A DNA stretch of 64,000 nt, taken from Pseudomonas palleroniana. GTDB taxonomy: Bacteria; Pseudomonadota; Gammaproteobacteria; Pseudomonadales; Pseudomonadaceae. The stretch lies in assembly GCF_003031675.1 (NCBI RefSeq), contig NZ_PYWX01000068.1, positions 62,001 through 126,000 of the forward strand, read 5' to 3'. Shown one piece after another: positions 32,693 to 42,026 of this stretch; position 1 is the first letter of the stretch; every line of letters begins with the position of its first letter. The notes beneath the pieces are model-generated. The model searched no databases. It had not been told where the DNA came from and was given only the letters and a program-made list of their open reading frames with translations. A program made the position numbers and the translations under genes.

Positions 32693-33769
32693 ATGGCAGA
32701 TCTATACGAAAACCCGATGGGCCTGATGGGCTTTGAATTTATCGAATTCGCGTCGCCGACCCCTGGCACCCTGGAGCCGATCTTCGAGATCATGGGCTTC
32801 AGCAAAGTCGCGACCCACCGCTCCAAGAACGTCCATCTGTACCGTCAGGGCGAAATCAACCTGATCCTCAACAACGAACCAGAAAGCCTTGCATCGTATT
32901 TCGCGGCCGAACACGGCCCGTCGGTCTGCGGCATGGCGTTTCGCGTCAAGGACTCGCAAAAAGCCTACAACCGCGCACTGGAGCTGGGCGCCCAGCCGAT
33001 CCACATCGAAACCGGCCCGATGGAGCTGAACTTGCCTGCCATCAAGGGCATCGGCGGTGCACCGCTGTACCTGATCGACCGTTTCGGCGAAGGCAGCTCG
33101 ATCTATGACATCGACTTCGTGTACCTCGAAGGCGTGGACCGCAACCCCCAGGGCGCGGGCTTGAAAGTCATCGACCACCTGACCCACAACGTCTATCGCG
33201 GACGCATGGTCTACTGGGCCAACTTCTACGAGAAACTGTTCAATTTCCGTGAAGCGCGCTACTTCGATATCAAGGGCGAATACACCGGCCTGACGTCCAA
33301 GGCCATGAGTGCTCCGGACGGCATGATCCGCATCCCGCTGAACGAGGAGTCGTCCAAGGGCGCGGGCCAGATCGAAGAGTTCCTGATGCAGTTCAACGGC
33401 GAAGGCATCCAGCACGTAGCGTTCCTGACCGACGACCTGGTCAAGACCTGGGACGCGCTGAAGAAGATCGGCATGCGCTTCATGACCGCGCCACCGGACA
33501 CCTACTACGAAATGCTCGAAGGCCGCCTGCCGAACCACGGCGAGCCGGTGGATCAGTTGCAAGCACGCGGCATCCTGCTCGATGGTTCGTCGATCGAGGG
33601 CGACAAACGCCTGCTGCTGCAGATTTTCTCGGAAACCCTGATGGGCCCGGTGTTCTTCGAATTCATCCAGCGCAAAGGCGATGACGGCTTTGGTGAGGGC
33701 AACTTCAAGGCACTGTTCGAATCGATCGAGCGTGACCAGGTGCGCCGGGGCGTGTTGACGGCGGACTGA
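32693..33769 (+). CDS. hpd: 4-Hydroxyphenylpyruvate dioxygenase
   Basis: A 358-residue non-haem iron enzyme converting 4-hydroxyphenylpyruvate to homogentisate in tyrosine degradation. Iron ligands fit His162 (VIDHLTHN), His241 (GIQHVAF) and Glu323 (VFFEF). Length matches bacterial HPPD. The ATG at 32693 has GAGGCG upstream; the in-frame extension to 32582 is not conserved in the family. The hmgA/fahA genes are not next to it, so it is a stand-alone unit ending in a strong terminator. Confidence 0.95.
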   Translation: MADLYENPMGLMGFEFIEFASPTPGTLEPIFEIMGFSKVATHRSKNVHLYRQGEINLILNNEPESLASYFAAEHGPSVCGMAFRVKDSQKAYNRALELGAQPIHIETGPMELNLPAIKGIGGAPLYLIDRFGEGSSIYDIDFVYLEGVDRNPQGAGLKVIDHLTHNVYRGRMVYWANFYEKLFNFREARYFDIKGEYTGLTSKAMSAPDGMIRIPLNEESSKGAGQIEEFLMQFNGEGIQHVAFLTDDLVKTWDALKKIGMRFMTAPPDTYYEMLEGRLPNHGEPVDQLQARGILLDGSSIEGDKRLLLQIFSETLMGPVFFEFIQRKGDDGFGEGNFKALFESIERDQVRRGVLTAD

Positions 33770-33790
33770 TCGACTCGTTCGCAATACTTG

Positions 33791-33827
33791 AAAGCCCGGC
33801 CGGGAGTCTTCCCTGCCGGGCTTTTTT
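33791..33827 (+). terminator. Rho-independent terminator after hpd
   Basis: AAAGCCCGGC and GCCGGGCTT form the stem with an extended GGGA/TCCC inner part, followed by six T residues. Confidence 0.85.
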
Positions 33828-33966
33828 GTATGCGCTGTATAGGTTGACCATGGCCGGCAGGACAACGGAACCGGTTGGGCAAGACCCTCCACAAAGAGGA
33901 CAGTGACGCAGGTAGCCGGTCGCGTCCGATGTAGGGAAATCTTCATCTGATTAAAGAGGTTTTCTG

Positions 33967-35166
33967 ATGAATATTGCATCTTTGCCTGGGCACCCACCGG
34001 CGCCCACCGTCACATCCAAATCGCCTGATCCAGCTCCCGCAGCGCAGACTTTGCAGCGCAGTGACCAGGCCCGCCGTCGGTTCATTGATGAAGCCGATGA
34101 GGCATTTCGCGATGATGTCCTGAGTGTCGAAGGCAAGAAGCTGGTGGATGCGGTCGTGTACCCAGGCACGCGTGGGGCACCCGGGGTGCAGGTGTCTACG
34201 TTCGCGGTCGATGGGGTTCAAGCCAATGACATTCTGATGATCAAGCGCGTGCCTGTCACGGCTGAGGGCCCCAATTTCCTGCTGTACGTACCGGAGGAGG
34301 GCCAGTATGCATTCTATGAGTTCAAAGACCGCGAGGAACTGACCGACTGGGTTAAAACGATGGCCCTCGACCCAAAGGAGTTGGATAGTTTTGTGCGGCA
34401 CTTTTCCAACGATAGGGCGCCCCAGCAGGTCGAACGGGTCAGGCAGAGGCTGGTTGACTTTGCCGATAACGATATCAATGCAGTGGTGGGCAGTTTCGCT
34501 CGGGTCAAAGGCGATGTCTTCACGTATCTGAGCGGAACAGGCAGCGTGCCACCGGCTCCCGTCAAGGGTTTGACCGGTACTCGGCTTTACAATCTTGCGC
34601 CCGATGGCAGCGCGACTTACATAGGGAAGCGCACCGACGGCAAGGAGGTTATCTATAAGTACGACGCCTATGGAAACCTGCATGGCGCAGCCCGTGACGG
34701 TTTCTACTTCGTGAAAAACGCTTTGAACGATGATCAGCCGCTGCAACTGCTTTCATTCGATCAATACCGCCAGACGGTGACGAGCGTTGCGCTCGACAAC
34801 GTTGGCGCCAACGACTTGAACGGACTCTACGAAGAACTCCTCAAGCAACTCAGAAACCCAGGCCATGGCCTGGGCAAGGCGCTGACGGCATTGGGGGTTC
34901 CCGAGGATGTGGCACATTCCCTTGAGGCCCAATTGACCAATCCCGGGAGCGGCACATTGGTTGAGTTGAACAGAGATAACCGGATCGGCAAGTTGTTCGG
35001 CGTGGACCAGAAAACGATGGACGCGCAACTGGAAAACCTCGGTGATCAAGCCCAAGGCGAGATCCGGTATTACGGTACTACCCGAACAGTACTGACAGGG
35101 TTGGCTGATGGTCTTGAGCAGATAGCGCCGGTGCGCCCTGCAAGCACCACGGTGAGAACCGGCTGA
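33967..35166 (+). CDS. Effector-like protein resembling the DUF6543/dermonecrotic-toxin group (399 aa)
   Basis: A 399-residue protein without signal peptide or membrane helix. It opens with a Pro/Ala/Ser-rich disordered stretch (to about 30), then a helical part (RRRFIDEADEAFRDDVLS) and a segment with FLLYVPEEGQYAFYEFKDREELTDWVKT, a pattern I associate with Pseudomonas DUF6543/dermonecrotic-toxin-like proteins, though the assignment is from memory of the family and not a search. YNLAPDGSATYIGKR... YKYDAYGNLHGAARDGFY suggests a beta-rich repeat in the second half. It lacks the Cys-His-Asp tail of the two large proteins at 48.8 and 59.3 kb. A stand-alone gene. Confidence 0.5.
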   Translation: MNIASLPGHPPAPTVTSKSPDPAPAAQTLQRSDQARRRFIDEADEAFRDDVLSVEGKKLVDAVVYPGTRGAPGVQVSTFAVDGVQANDILMIKRVPVTAEGPNFLLYVPEEGQYAFYEFKDREELTDWVKTMALDPKELDSFVRHFSNDRAPQQVERVRQRLVDFADNDINAVVGSFARVKGDVFTYLSGTGSVPPAPVKGLTGTRLYNLAPDGSATYIGKRTDGKEVIYKYDAYGNLHGAARDGFYFVKNALNDDQPLQLLSFDQYRQTVTSVALDNVGANDLNGLYEELLKQLRNPGHGLGKALTALGVPEDVAHSLEAQLTNPGSGTLVELNRDNRIGKLFGVDQKTMDAQLENLGDQAQGEIRYYGTTRTVLTGLADGLEQIAPVRPASTTVRTG

Positions 35167-35195
35167 GCCGGCAGCCAGACAGCCTGCGCCTGCGT

Positions 35196-36077
35196 TCAGG
35201 CTCTACGCTGACGCACCAGGTGCTTGAACCCTTCGTACACCAGGACCATCACCGCCAACCAGATCGGAATATAGGTCAACCATTGCCCGTCCTTGATCCC
35301 TTCGCCCAGCAGTAACGCTACACCCAGCAGCAATACCGGCTCCACATAACTGAGCAGCCCGAACAGGCTGAATGCCAACAAACGGCTGGCGATGATGTAG
35401 CTCACCAGTGCCGAGGCACTGATCAAGCCCAGGATGGGAATCAACGCATACAGTTTCGGCTGGGCGTCGAGCACCGCGAAACCCTGGTCGCCACTTTGCA
35501 CGAACCACCAGGCCACCGGCAGCATCAGCGCCATATCCAGCCACAGGCCGCCCAGGTGGTCGGTGGTCAGGTACTTGCGCACCACGAAATACACCGGGTA
35601 GCCGATGACCACCACCAGCGTCGCCCAGGAAAACCCGCCAGCCCGATACAACTCGTTCAGCACGCCGATGGCGGCGAACACCACGGCAATCTGTTGCAGG
35701 CGCGACAGATGTTCGCCATACACCAGGCGCCCGGTCAGCACCATGCTCAGCGGCAGCAGGAAATACCCCACCGACACGTCCAGGCTGCGCCCATTCAGCG
35801 GCGCCCACATGAACAGCCACAACTGCGCGCCCAGCAGTGCCGACGACAGCAGCACACCGACGATCAAGCGTGGTTTGGCCGCCAACATCCGCAGCACGTC
35901 CCACACGCGGCGCCATTCGCCGCTGACGATCATGAACACCGTCATGCAGGGCGCGGTCAGCAACATGCGCCAGCCGAAAATCTCCAGGCCACTCAAGGGC
36001 GTCAGCAGGGATGTGAAGTAATACATCACGGCAAACAGCACCGAGGCCAAGACCGATAACGCAACACCTTTAGACAC
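35196..36077 (-). CDS. RarD-like EamA transporter
   Basis: A 293-residue membrane protein with about ten helices. VLFAVMYYFTSLLTPLSGLEIFGWRML at the N-terminus is typical of the RarD (chloramphenicol-sensitive protein) branch of the EamA superfamily, and the second half ends in LLSYVEPVLLLGVALLLGE. The start is GTG with GAGGA upstream. Substrate unknown. Confidence 0.82.
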   Translation of the reverse strand: MSKGVALSVLASVLFAVMYYFTSLLTPLSGLEIFGWRMLLTAPCMTVFMIVSGEWRRVWDVLRMLAAKPRLIVGVLLSSALLGAQLWLFMWAPLNGRSLDVSVGYFLLPLSMVLTGRLVYGEHLSRLQQIAVVFAAIGVLNELYRAGGFSWATLVVVIGYPVYFVVRKYLTTDHLGGLWLDMALMLPVAWWFVQSGDQGFAVLDAQPKLYALIPILGLISASALVSYIIASRLLAFSLFGLLSYVEPVLLLGVALLLGEGIKDGQWLTYIPIWLAVMVLVYEGFKHLVRQRRA

Positions 36078-36238
36078 GCCGTCCTCGCGAAAACTGATGG
36101 ATACAAAGAGCAGGCGATTATGGTGCTTTTAGCGGCAGGCTGTGCGCTGTTTTGGAGCGTTTGATGGAATTTTTTTGCGCACTGCCTGCGGCACGGGCGG
36201 GTGGCGGCAAACCCGCGCGCGCCGACAGGGGGTGATCA

Positions 36239-37249
36239 TCAGGAGCGGGCGATGCGCCCTGAGACAAAATGGCCCACATCATTGAAGCCCGGTGTGGACG
36301 AATGCCCAGGCGTCACCAGCGCGTCGATAAACGCCTCATCCTGCGCCGTGATCTTCACATCCAGCGCTCCCGTGTAGGCATCCCACTGCGCCTCGGTACG
36401 CGGTCCGACAATGGCCGAACTCACCGCCGAATGGTTCAGCACCCAGGCAATCGCAAACTCGACCATCCCCACGCCCCGGCCTTGGGTGTATTGCTGAATC
36501 TGCTGGGCAATGCGCAGCGACTCGACGCGCCATTCGGTTTCCAGAATGCGCTTGTCCTGGCGCGCCGCGCGGCTGCCGGCTTCGGGGGGTGCATCAGGGG
36601 CGTACTTGCCGCTGAGCACACCGCGGGCCAGCGGGCTGTAAGGCACCACGCCCAAGCCATAGGCGGCGGCCGCCGTGAGTTGCTCGACCTCGGCCTGACG
36701 GTTGACGATGTTATACAGCGGCTGGCTGATGATCGGCTTGTCCACGCCCAGATGCTCGGCGACCCGGATCACCTCGGCAATGCGCCAGCCACGATAATTG
36801 GACAGGCCCCAGTAGCGGATCTTGCCCTGGCGGATCAGATCGCCGATGGCTGACACCGTAGCCTCCAAGGGGGTGTCGTGGTCTTCACGGTGCAGGTAAT
36901 AGATATCCAGGTAATCGGTGTCCAGGCGTGCCAGGCTGGCCTCCAGCGCATTGAAAATACGCTTGCGGCTCAACCCGCTGCGGTTGGGCAAACCTTCTGC
37001 CGGGCCGATGCCGACTTTCGACGCCACCACCCAATCCTGGCGGTTACGCGCAATGGCCTCACCCACGATCTCTTCGGAGCGCCCGCCGGTATACACGTCA
37101 GCCGTGTCGATAAAGTTGATGCCTTGGTCCCAGGCTTTGTCGATGATGCGCAGCGAGTCTTCAGTGCTGGTCTGTTCACCAAACATCATGGTGCCGAGTG
37201 TCAGTGCGCTGACCTTCAAGCCGGACTGGCCCAGTGTGCGGTAAATCAT
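36239..37249 (-). CDS. Aldo/keto reductase
   Basis: A 336-residue NADPH-dependent TIM-barrel reductase. FIDTADVYTGGRSEEIVGEAI carries the catalytic Asp and Tyr, VVASKVG the Lys and YLHRED the His. QPLYNIVNRQAEVE and PYSPLARGVLSGKY are typical of the AKR11/14-like YajO/YghZ-type group. The LysR gene at 37331 lies upstream on the same strand. Physiological substrate unknown. Confidence 0.88.
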   Translation of the reverse strand: MIYRTLGQSGLKVSALTLGTMMFGEQTSTEDSLRIIDKAWDQGINFIDTADVYTGGRSEEIVGEAIARNRQDWVVASKVGIGPAEGLPNRSGLSRKRIFNALEASLARLDTDYLDIYYLHREDHDTPLEATVSAIGDLIRQGKIRYWGLSNYRGWRIAEVIRVAEHLGVDKPIISQPLYNIVNRQAEVEQLTAAAAYGLGVVPYSPLARGVLSGKYAPDAPPEAGSRAARQDKRILETEWRVESLRIAQQIQQYTQGRGVGMVEFAIAWVLNHSAVSSAIVGPRTEAQWDAYTGALDVKITAQDEAFIDALVTPGHSSTPGFNDVGHFVSGRIARS

Positions 37250-37330
37250 GGAAAGCTCCTCGTGGCGTTGAAACGTAGCGCCTGCAATACCAGACCGGAC
37301 CGCTCTGGAACAAGCCCTGCCCAGGTTTCT

Positions 37331-38233
37331 TCATGCACTCAGCAACGCCTGGCAGCGTAGCTGAAGAAAACGATGCAGCACTTTCACGCGTTCCGACACT
37401 TGCAGGCGATGGGGGCACATCAGGTTGAATGGCGTCGGCTCGCCTTGCCAATCGGTCAGCAGCGGCACCAGCCGCCCCGCTTGGATATCGCGGGCGATGT
37501 CCAGGGTGGCTTTATAGGCGATGCCATGGCCGGCCAGGGCCCAGCGCCGAACGATTTCACCATCGTCACTCAGATAGTCGCCCGTGACCTCGACTTCCTG
37601 CAGGTGCGTGCCCTGGCGAAAATACCAGGTGTTATTGGCCTGCCCACGGCGCATATAACGCAATGCACTGTGTTGCGCCAAATCCGCCGGCTGGCTCGGT
37701 GTGCCATGACGCGCGAGGTAGTCGGGGCTGGCGCAGGCAATGCGCCGATGGCCCGGTACCACCGGCAGCGCCACCAGGCTTGAGTCTCGGGGGACGCCAA
37801 AGCGCAGGGCAATGTCGACGGTGTCGCGGAACAGGTCGGCGTTGCTGTCATTGAGCAGCAGTTGCAAGCGGATGTTCGGGTGTTCGACCTTGAACTCATC
37901 CAGCCAGCCCAGCAGCACGTTGCGCCCAAAATCCGAAGGTGCCGCCAGTTGCAACAAGCCGCTCAGGCTCTGGCCCTGTTGCTTGATGGCCTGTTCGCCT
38001 TCCGCCAGGGCTTCCAGTGCCACCCGTACGCTGTCCAGATAACGCCGGCCTTCCTCGGTCAAGCGCATGCTGCGGGTGGAACGCGCGAGCAGGCGCACAC
38101 CAAGCCGGGTCTCCAGGCGCTTGAGGGCGATGCTCGCGGCGGCCGGCGTCAGGCCCAGCCCACGTGCTGCGGCCGACAAGCTGCCGCTATCGGCGGTGCG
38201 CACAAAGACTTCAAGGTCCAGGGTCGAGCTCAT
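37331..38233 (-). CDS. LysR-family transcriptional regulator
   Basis: A 300-residue LysR protein (MSSTLDLEVFVRTADSGSLSAAARGLGLTPAAASIALKRLE as the DNA-binding head) of the CrgA/YafC-like group with a substrate domain ending near 295. It is divergent from the SDR gene at 38335 (about 100 bases) and upstream of the aldo/keto reductase on the same strand, so it may control either or both. Confidence 0.85.
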   Translation of the reverse strand: MSSTLDLEVFVRTADSGSLSAAARGLGLTPAAASIALKRLETRLGVRLLARSTRSMRLTEEGRRYLDSVRVALEALAEGEQAIKQQGQSLSGLLQLAAPSDFGRNVLLGWLDEFKVEHPNIRLQLLLNDSNADLFRDTVDIALRFGVPRDSSLVALPVVPGHRRIACASPDYLARHGTPSQPADLAQHSALRYMRRGQANNTWYFRQGTHLQEVEVTGDYLSDDGEIVRRWALAGHGIAYKATLDIARDIQAGRLVPLLTDWQGEPTPFNLMCPHRLQVSERVKVLHRFLQLRCQALLSA

Positions 38234-38334
38234 CTGTAAAATTCCTTTAAAGATCTTGTCGTTTTACCGGGATTTTTCGCGGATTGCCAAGCGAGGAAGA
38301 TGAACGCTCACTTTCTGACCTTGGATGTTTCTCT

Positions 38335-39039
38335 ATGAACGCTTCCCTCAACGGTAAAACCGTCATCGTGATCGGTGGCAGCAGCGGGATCGGTGCGGCA
38401 GTCGCCAAGGCCGCCGCTGCGCGTGGCGCACAGGTGGTACTGGCCGGGCGTCGGCTGACATCCGGCGTGCACAACGATCTGCGCAGCGAACCGGTCGACG
38501 TCACCGACGCCGCGTCCTTGCAGCGTCTGTTCGCGACGGTGGGGCGCTTTGATCACCTGGTGTATACGTCCGGCCCGTCGGTGCGTGCCAAGACGCTGGT
38601 CGAGACCGATTTGCTCGAGGCCCAGGACAATTTCAACGTGAAACTCTGGGGCGCGTTGCGCGCCATCCAGCAGGCGCTGCCGTATTTGCATGAGCACGGC
38701 AGCATCAGCCTGACCTCGGGGCAACTGGGGCGCAAGTTGGCGCCCGGCCAGTTCATCAAGACCGGCATCAATGCGGCGACCGAGGCGCTGGGCAAGCAAC
38801 TGGCCAAAGAGTTGGCGCCACGTCGGGTCAATGTGGTCAGCCCGGGGGTGATTGACACACCGGCGTATGCCGGGTTGGCCGAGGAACAGCGCCTGGCGAT
38901 GTTCGCCAAGGCCGGCGAAGGCCTGCCAGTGGGGCGTGTGGGGCAGGCTGAAGAAGTGGCGGCGGGGTATGTGCTGGCCATGGAAAATGGCTTTATGACC
39001 GGCGCCGTGATCGACATTGACGGTGGCGGCCTGTTGTAG
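38335..39039 (+). CDS. Atypical short-chain dehydrogenase/reductase
   Basis: A 234-residue SDR with a Rossmann motif VIGGSSGIGAAVAKAAA and a catalytic-type Ser128 in SLTSGQLG. The usual YxxxK pair is absent: by alignment from LAKELAP backwards, the Tyr and Lys positions are Lys142 and Asn146. A divergent SDR branch without YxxxK exists in proteobacteria, so this is probably a family trait and not a sequencing error. Activity is uncertain. It is divergent from a LysR gene, its probable regulator. An ATG at 38335 was chosen over the upstream extension, which overlaps the promoter region. Confidence 0.75.
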   Translation: MNASLNGKTVIVIGGSSGIGAAVAKAAAARGAQVVLAGRRLTSGVHNDLRSEPVDVTDAASLQRLFATVGRFDHLVYTSGPSVRAKTLVETDLLEAQDNFNVKLWGALRAIQQALPYLHEHGSISLTSGQLGRKLAPGQFIKTGINAATEALGKQLAKELAPRRVNVVSPGVIDTPAYAGLAEEQRLAMFAKAGEGLPVGRVGQAEEVAAGYVLAMENGFMTGAVIDIDGGGLL

Positions 39040-39141
39040 GCACGGGCAAGGCCGATGGGAACGCAATCGTCGGTGAGACCACACAGGCTGTAACTGCCGA
39101 TGCCTGGCAGTGTTCATCCAATGATCCCAAGGAGAAACTCC

Positions 39142-39315
39142 ATGTCCTCAGTAAACCAGCCGACGGCGTTCCCAGGCGCCAACCATCTGATCGAGTCGAT
39201 TATCGCCACGCTGCAAAACAAGCCGCCGGTTGAAAACCGTCCGCTCAGCGAGGATCAGCAGCGAGTCTTGAACGGGCTGCCGGTTCAGCCGCAACCCGCT
39301 CAAGTGACCTACTGA
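39142..39315 (+). CDS. Small hypothetical protein (57 aa)
   Basis: A 57-residue polar protein (MSSVNQPTAFPGANHL... PVQPQPAQVTY) with AAGGAG placed well before the ATG. It may be mostly disordered, with a short helix (LIESIIATLQN). I do not recognise it. A strong hairpin follows the stop codon. Confidence 0.5.
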   Translation: MSSVNQPTAFPGANHLIESIIATLQNKPPVENRPLSEDQQRVLNGLPVQPQPAQVTY

Positions 39316-39320
39316 TCAGT

Positions 39321-39350
39321 GGCTCCCACGCATCCATAGGCGTGGGAGCC
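39321..39350. terminator. Strong hairpin between convergent genes
   Basis: GGCTCCCACGC and GCGTGGGAGCC form an 11-bp perfect stem around an eight-base loop. There is no T-run, so it may act as a factor-dependent terminator or mRNA end stabiliser for the 57-residue gene and the convergent MFS gene. Confidence 0.5.
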
Positions 39351-39359
39351 ATGGACGGC

Positions 39360-40670
39360 TCAGGTCCTGAGGCTACGCGTCATGCGCAGCGCCAACAGGC
39401 TACCGGCGACAATCACGGCCGCCAGCAGGTACAGCGCCATGTCGGTGGAGCCGGTGGCATCTTTCACAAAGCCGACGATATACGGGCTCAGAAAGCCCGC
39501 CATCTGGCCCATGGAGTTGATCAGCGCCAAGCCGCCTGCCGCCGCACCGGCGCTGAGCATTGCCGTGGGCACCGGCCAGAACATCGGCAGGCCGGTCAGG
39601 GCGCCCATGGTGGCGATCGTCAGGCCCAGAATCGCCAGGGCCGGCGTGGTGGCGAAATTCACCGCAATCACCAGGCCGATTGCGCCCATCAACATCGGTA
39701 CGACCAAATGCCAGCGCCGCTCTTTACGCAAATCGGCCGAGCGCCCCACCAGCAGCATGAACACCGCCGCCAGCAAATACGGGATGGCACTGAGCCAGCC
39801 GATCACCAGGTTGTCGCTGAAACCCAGGTTCTTGATGATCGACGGCAGCCAGAAGTTGATCGCGTAGACGCCACTTTGGATGCAGAAGTAGATCAGGCCG
39901 AACGCCCAGATCGCCGGATTCCTGAAGACTTCGGCCAATGAGTCGCTGGTGGTTTTCGGTTTGTTCGCCAAATCGGTCGCCTGGTCGGCTTCCAATACCT
40001 CACGTTCGTGGGGTTTGAGCCACTTGGCGTTGGCGAAGTTATCGCTGAGCAGGAAGTAGGCGAGGGCGCCGAGGATCACGGTGGGGATGCCCTGCAACAG
40101 GAACATCCATTGCCAGCCCGCCAGGCCACCTTGACCGGCGGCGAAGTGGTTGAGGATCCAGCCGGAGAACGGGCTGCCGAGCAGGCCGGAAACCGGGATC
40201 GCCGACATGAACAACGCCATGATGCGCCCCCGGCGAAAGGTCGGGAACCACTGCGAAAGGTACAGCACCACACCCGGGAAGAAACCGGCCTCGGCGGCAC
40301 CGGTCAACAGGCGCAGGGTGTAGAAGTGCGTCGGTGTGGTGACGAACAGCAGGCAGGTAGACAGCGTGCCCCACACGATCATCATCAGCGCAATCCAGCG
40401 CCGTGGGCCGAACCGGGTCAGCGCCAGGTTGCTCGGTACGCCGCACAGCACGTAGCCGATAAAGAAGATACCGGCACCGAGGCCGTACACGGTTTCGCTG
40501 AATTTCAACGCATCGAGCATCTGCAGTTTGGCAAAGCCAACGTTTACCCGGTCGAGGTAATTGAACAGATAGCAGATAAAGATGAAGGGGATCAGGCGCA
40601 GGGTAATGCGCTGATAGATGGCGTTTTTATCGTCATCGGTGGCCAGTGTGGCAGCGGCGCTCTGTGACAT
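39360..40670 (-). CDS. MFS transporter, anion:cation symporter (ACS) family
   Basis: A 436-residue protein with 12 membrane segments of the ACS type (LFNYLDRVNVGFAKLQM near residue 38, as in tartrate, glucarate and phthalate permeases; GAAEAGFFPGVVLYLSQWFP). It is divergent from cdaR and two genes from glycerate kinase, so the substrate is probably glycerate, a sugar diacid or a related hydroxy acid. Confidence 0.87.
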   Translation of the reverse strand: MSQSAAATLATDDDKNAIYQRITLRLIPFIFICYLFNYLDRVNVGFAKLQMLDALKFSETVYGLGAGIFFIGYVLCGVPSNLALTRFGPRRWIALMMIVWGTLSTCLLFVTTPTHFYTLRLLTGAAEAGFFPGVVLYLSQWFPTFRRGRIMALFMSAIPVSGLLGSPFSGWILNHFAAGQGGLAGWQWMFLLQGIPTVILGALAYFLLSDNFANAKWLKPHEREVLEADQATDLANKPKTTSDSLAEVFRNPAIWAFGLIYFCIQSGVYAINFWLPSIIKNLGFSDNLVIGWLSAIPYLLAAVFMLLVGRSADLRKERRWHLVVPMLMGAIGLVIAVNFATTPALAILGLTIATMGALTGLPMFWPVPTAMLSAGAAAGGLALINSMGQMAGFLSPYIVGFVKDATGSTDMALYLLAAVIVAGSLLALRMTRSLRT

Positions 40671-40758
40671 GGGGTTCTCTCTTTATTATGATTTTTCGCG
40701 ATGCGAGGGTAACGTTGATCGCCCAAACAGTCTCGGTGACGTGATGGGGTACTGTCTT

Positions 40759-40772
40759 TGTGCTCGCGCACA
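40759..40772. promoter_or_regulatory. Palindrome in the MFS-cdaR divergent promoter region
   Basis: TGTGC (40759-40763) and GCACA (40768-40772) form an inverted pair around TCGC. It lies between the two divergent start codons and could be a regulator site, for example for CdaR. The motif is short, so the call is tentative. Confidence 0.25.
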
Positions 40773-40828
40773 GTCGAGCGCCCTTTGCGCTGTGCCGCTG
40801 AACAACCGCTTTCCAGGAAAATAGCCCC

Positions 40829-41935
40829 ATGTTCGAGTTGGATCATGACCTGGCGCAGGATATTGTCGATCGCACCATGGCAATCCTGCCTTACAACGTC
40901 AACGTCATGGACAGCCAGGGCCTGATCCTGGGCAGTGGCGAGCCGGAGCGCATCAATACCCGCCACGAAGGGGCGCAGCTGGTGCTGGCCAATGGTCGCG
41001 TGGTGGAAATCGACGGCCAGACCGCCAAGCACCTCAAGGGGGTGCAGCCGGGCATCAACCTGCCATTGCTGCATGACCAGCGCCTGATCGGTGTGCTGGG
41101 GATTACCGGCGAACCCGAAGGGCTGCGCACCTACGCCGAGCTGGTGCGCATGACCGCTGAAATGCTGGTGAGCCATCGCCACCAGCAAGCCGAACAGCAA
41201 TGGCGCCGGCAGCGCTGTGATGATCTGCTCGCGTTGTTGCTGGCCGACAGTGGCGACTCACCACGGCTGGTGGACGAAGCCCAACAGTTGGGGCTCAAGC
41301 CGCAGATGCCCCGTACGCCGTACCTGTTCGAGCTGGGGCCGGGGCAATCGGCCGAGGCCTTGAGTGCCTGGCTGGGCAGTCGCTACCCGGACAGTTGGTG
41401 TGTCAGCTCGGCGCAGTTCTCGCTGTTGTGGTGTCGGCCGGCAACCGTGCCGGTGGACAACCCACGCCTGCTGGAAAAACTCGTTGGCCAGGGCTGGAAC
41501 ATCCTGCGTGTAGCCGTGGGCGGGCAGGCCGATGGCTTGGCCGGGTTGCGTCGTTGTTACCGACGTGTCAGCGATCTGCTGGCCTACGGCCGGGATGTAC
41601 TGCCTCAGTCACGCCTGCTGACCCTCAACCGTTACCGCCTGCCGGTGATGCTCTGGCGTCATCGCAACGATGATGCCCTGGACGAATTGCTCAACCCGCT
41701 GCGCAAAGTCCTGGCCAAGGACAGCAACGGCCAACTGCTCGCCACCTTGCGCAGTTGGTGCGAACACGATGGCCAAAGCCAGGCGTGCGCCGATGCCCTG
41801 GGCATCCATCGCAACAGTTTGCGTTATCGCATGGAGCGTATCGCCGAACTCAGCGGTGTCGACCCCCTGACACTGGACGGCATGCTCGCCCTCTACCTGG
41901 GCGTACAGCTGTTACCCCAGGCTTTGTCGGAATGA
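40829..41935 (+). CDS. cdaR: Sugar-diacid regulator CdaR family
   Basis: A 368-residue regulator. Residues 1-135 form the diacid-recognition domain (LAQDIVDRTMAILPYNVNVMDSQGLILGSGEPERIN), and the C-terminus carries the PucR-type helix-turn-helix (ACADALGIHRNSLRYRMERIAELSGVDP). CdaR activates glucarate, galactarate and glycerate genes in E. coli in response to diacids or glycerate. Here it lies between a divergent ACS transporter and the glycerate kinase gene, the expected targets. Confidence 0.92.
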   Translation: MFELDHDLAQDIVDRTMAILPYNVNVMDSQGLILGSGEPERINTRHEGAQLVLANGRVVEIDGQTAKHLKGVQPGINLPLLHDQRLIGVLGITGEPEGLRTYAELVRMTAEMLVSHRHQQAEQQWRRQRCDDLLALLLADSGDSPRLVDEAQQLGLKPQMPRTPYLFELGPGQSAEALSAWLGSRYPDSWCVSSAQFSLLWCRPATVPVDNPRLLEKLVGQGWNILRVAVGGQADGLAGLRRCYRRVSDLLAYGRDVLPQSRLLTLNRYRLPVMLWRHRNDDALDELLNPLRKVLAKDSNGQLLATLRSWCEHDGQSQACADALGIHRNSLRYRMERIAELSGVDPLTLDGMLALYLGVQLLPQALSE

Positions 41936-42026
41936 ACAACAAAGCTCATCCACACTTGTGCATCGGACCGGCGTCATCGCCGCAGACAACTGGCAGCATG
42001 GGCGTTATAAAAACCGGAGAAAGCCC

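Noticed and set aside
32702..33997. 431-residue open frame on the minus strand
   Set aside because: Antisense to hpd, which is clearly the real gene; no recognisable protein features.
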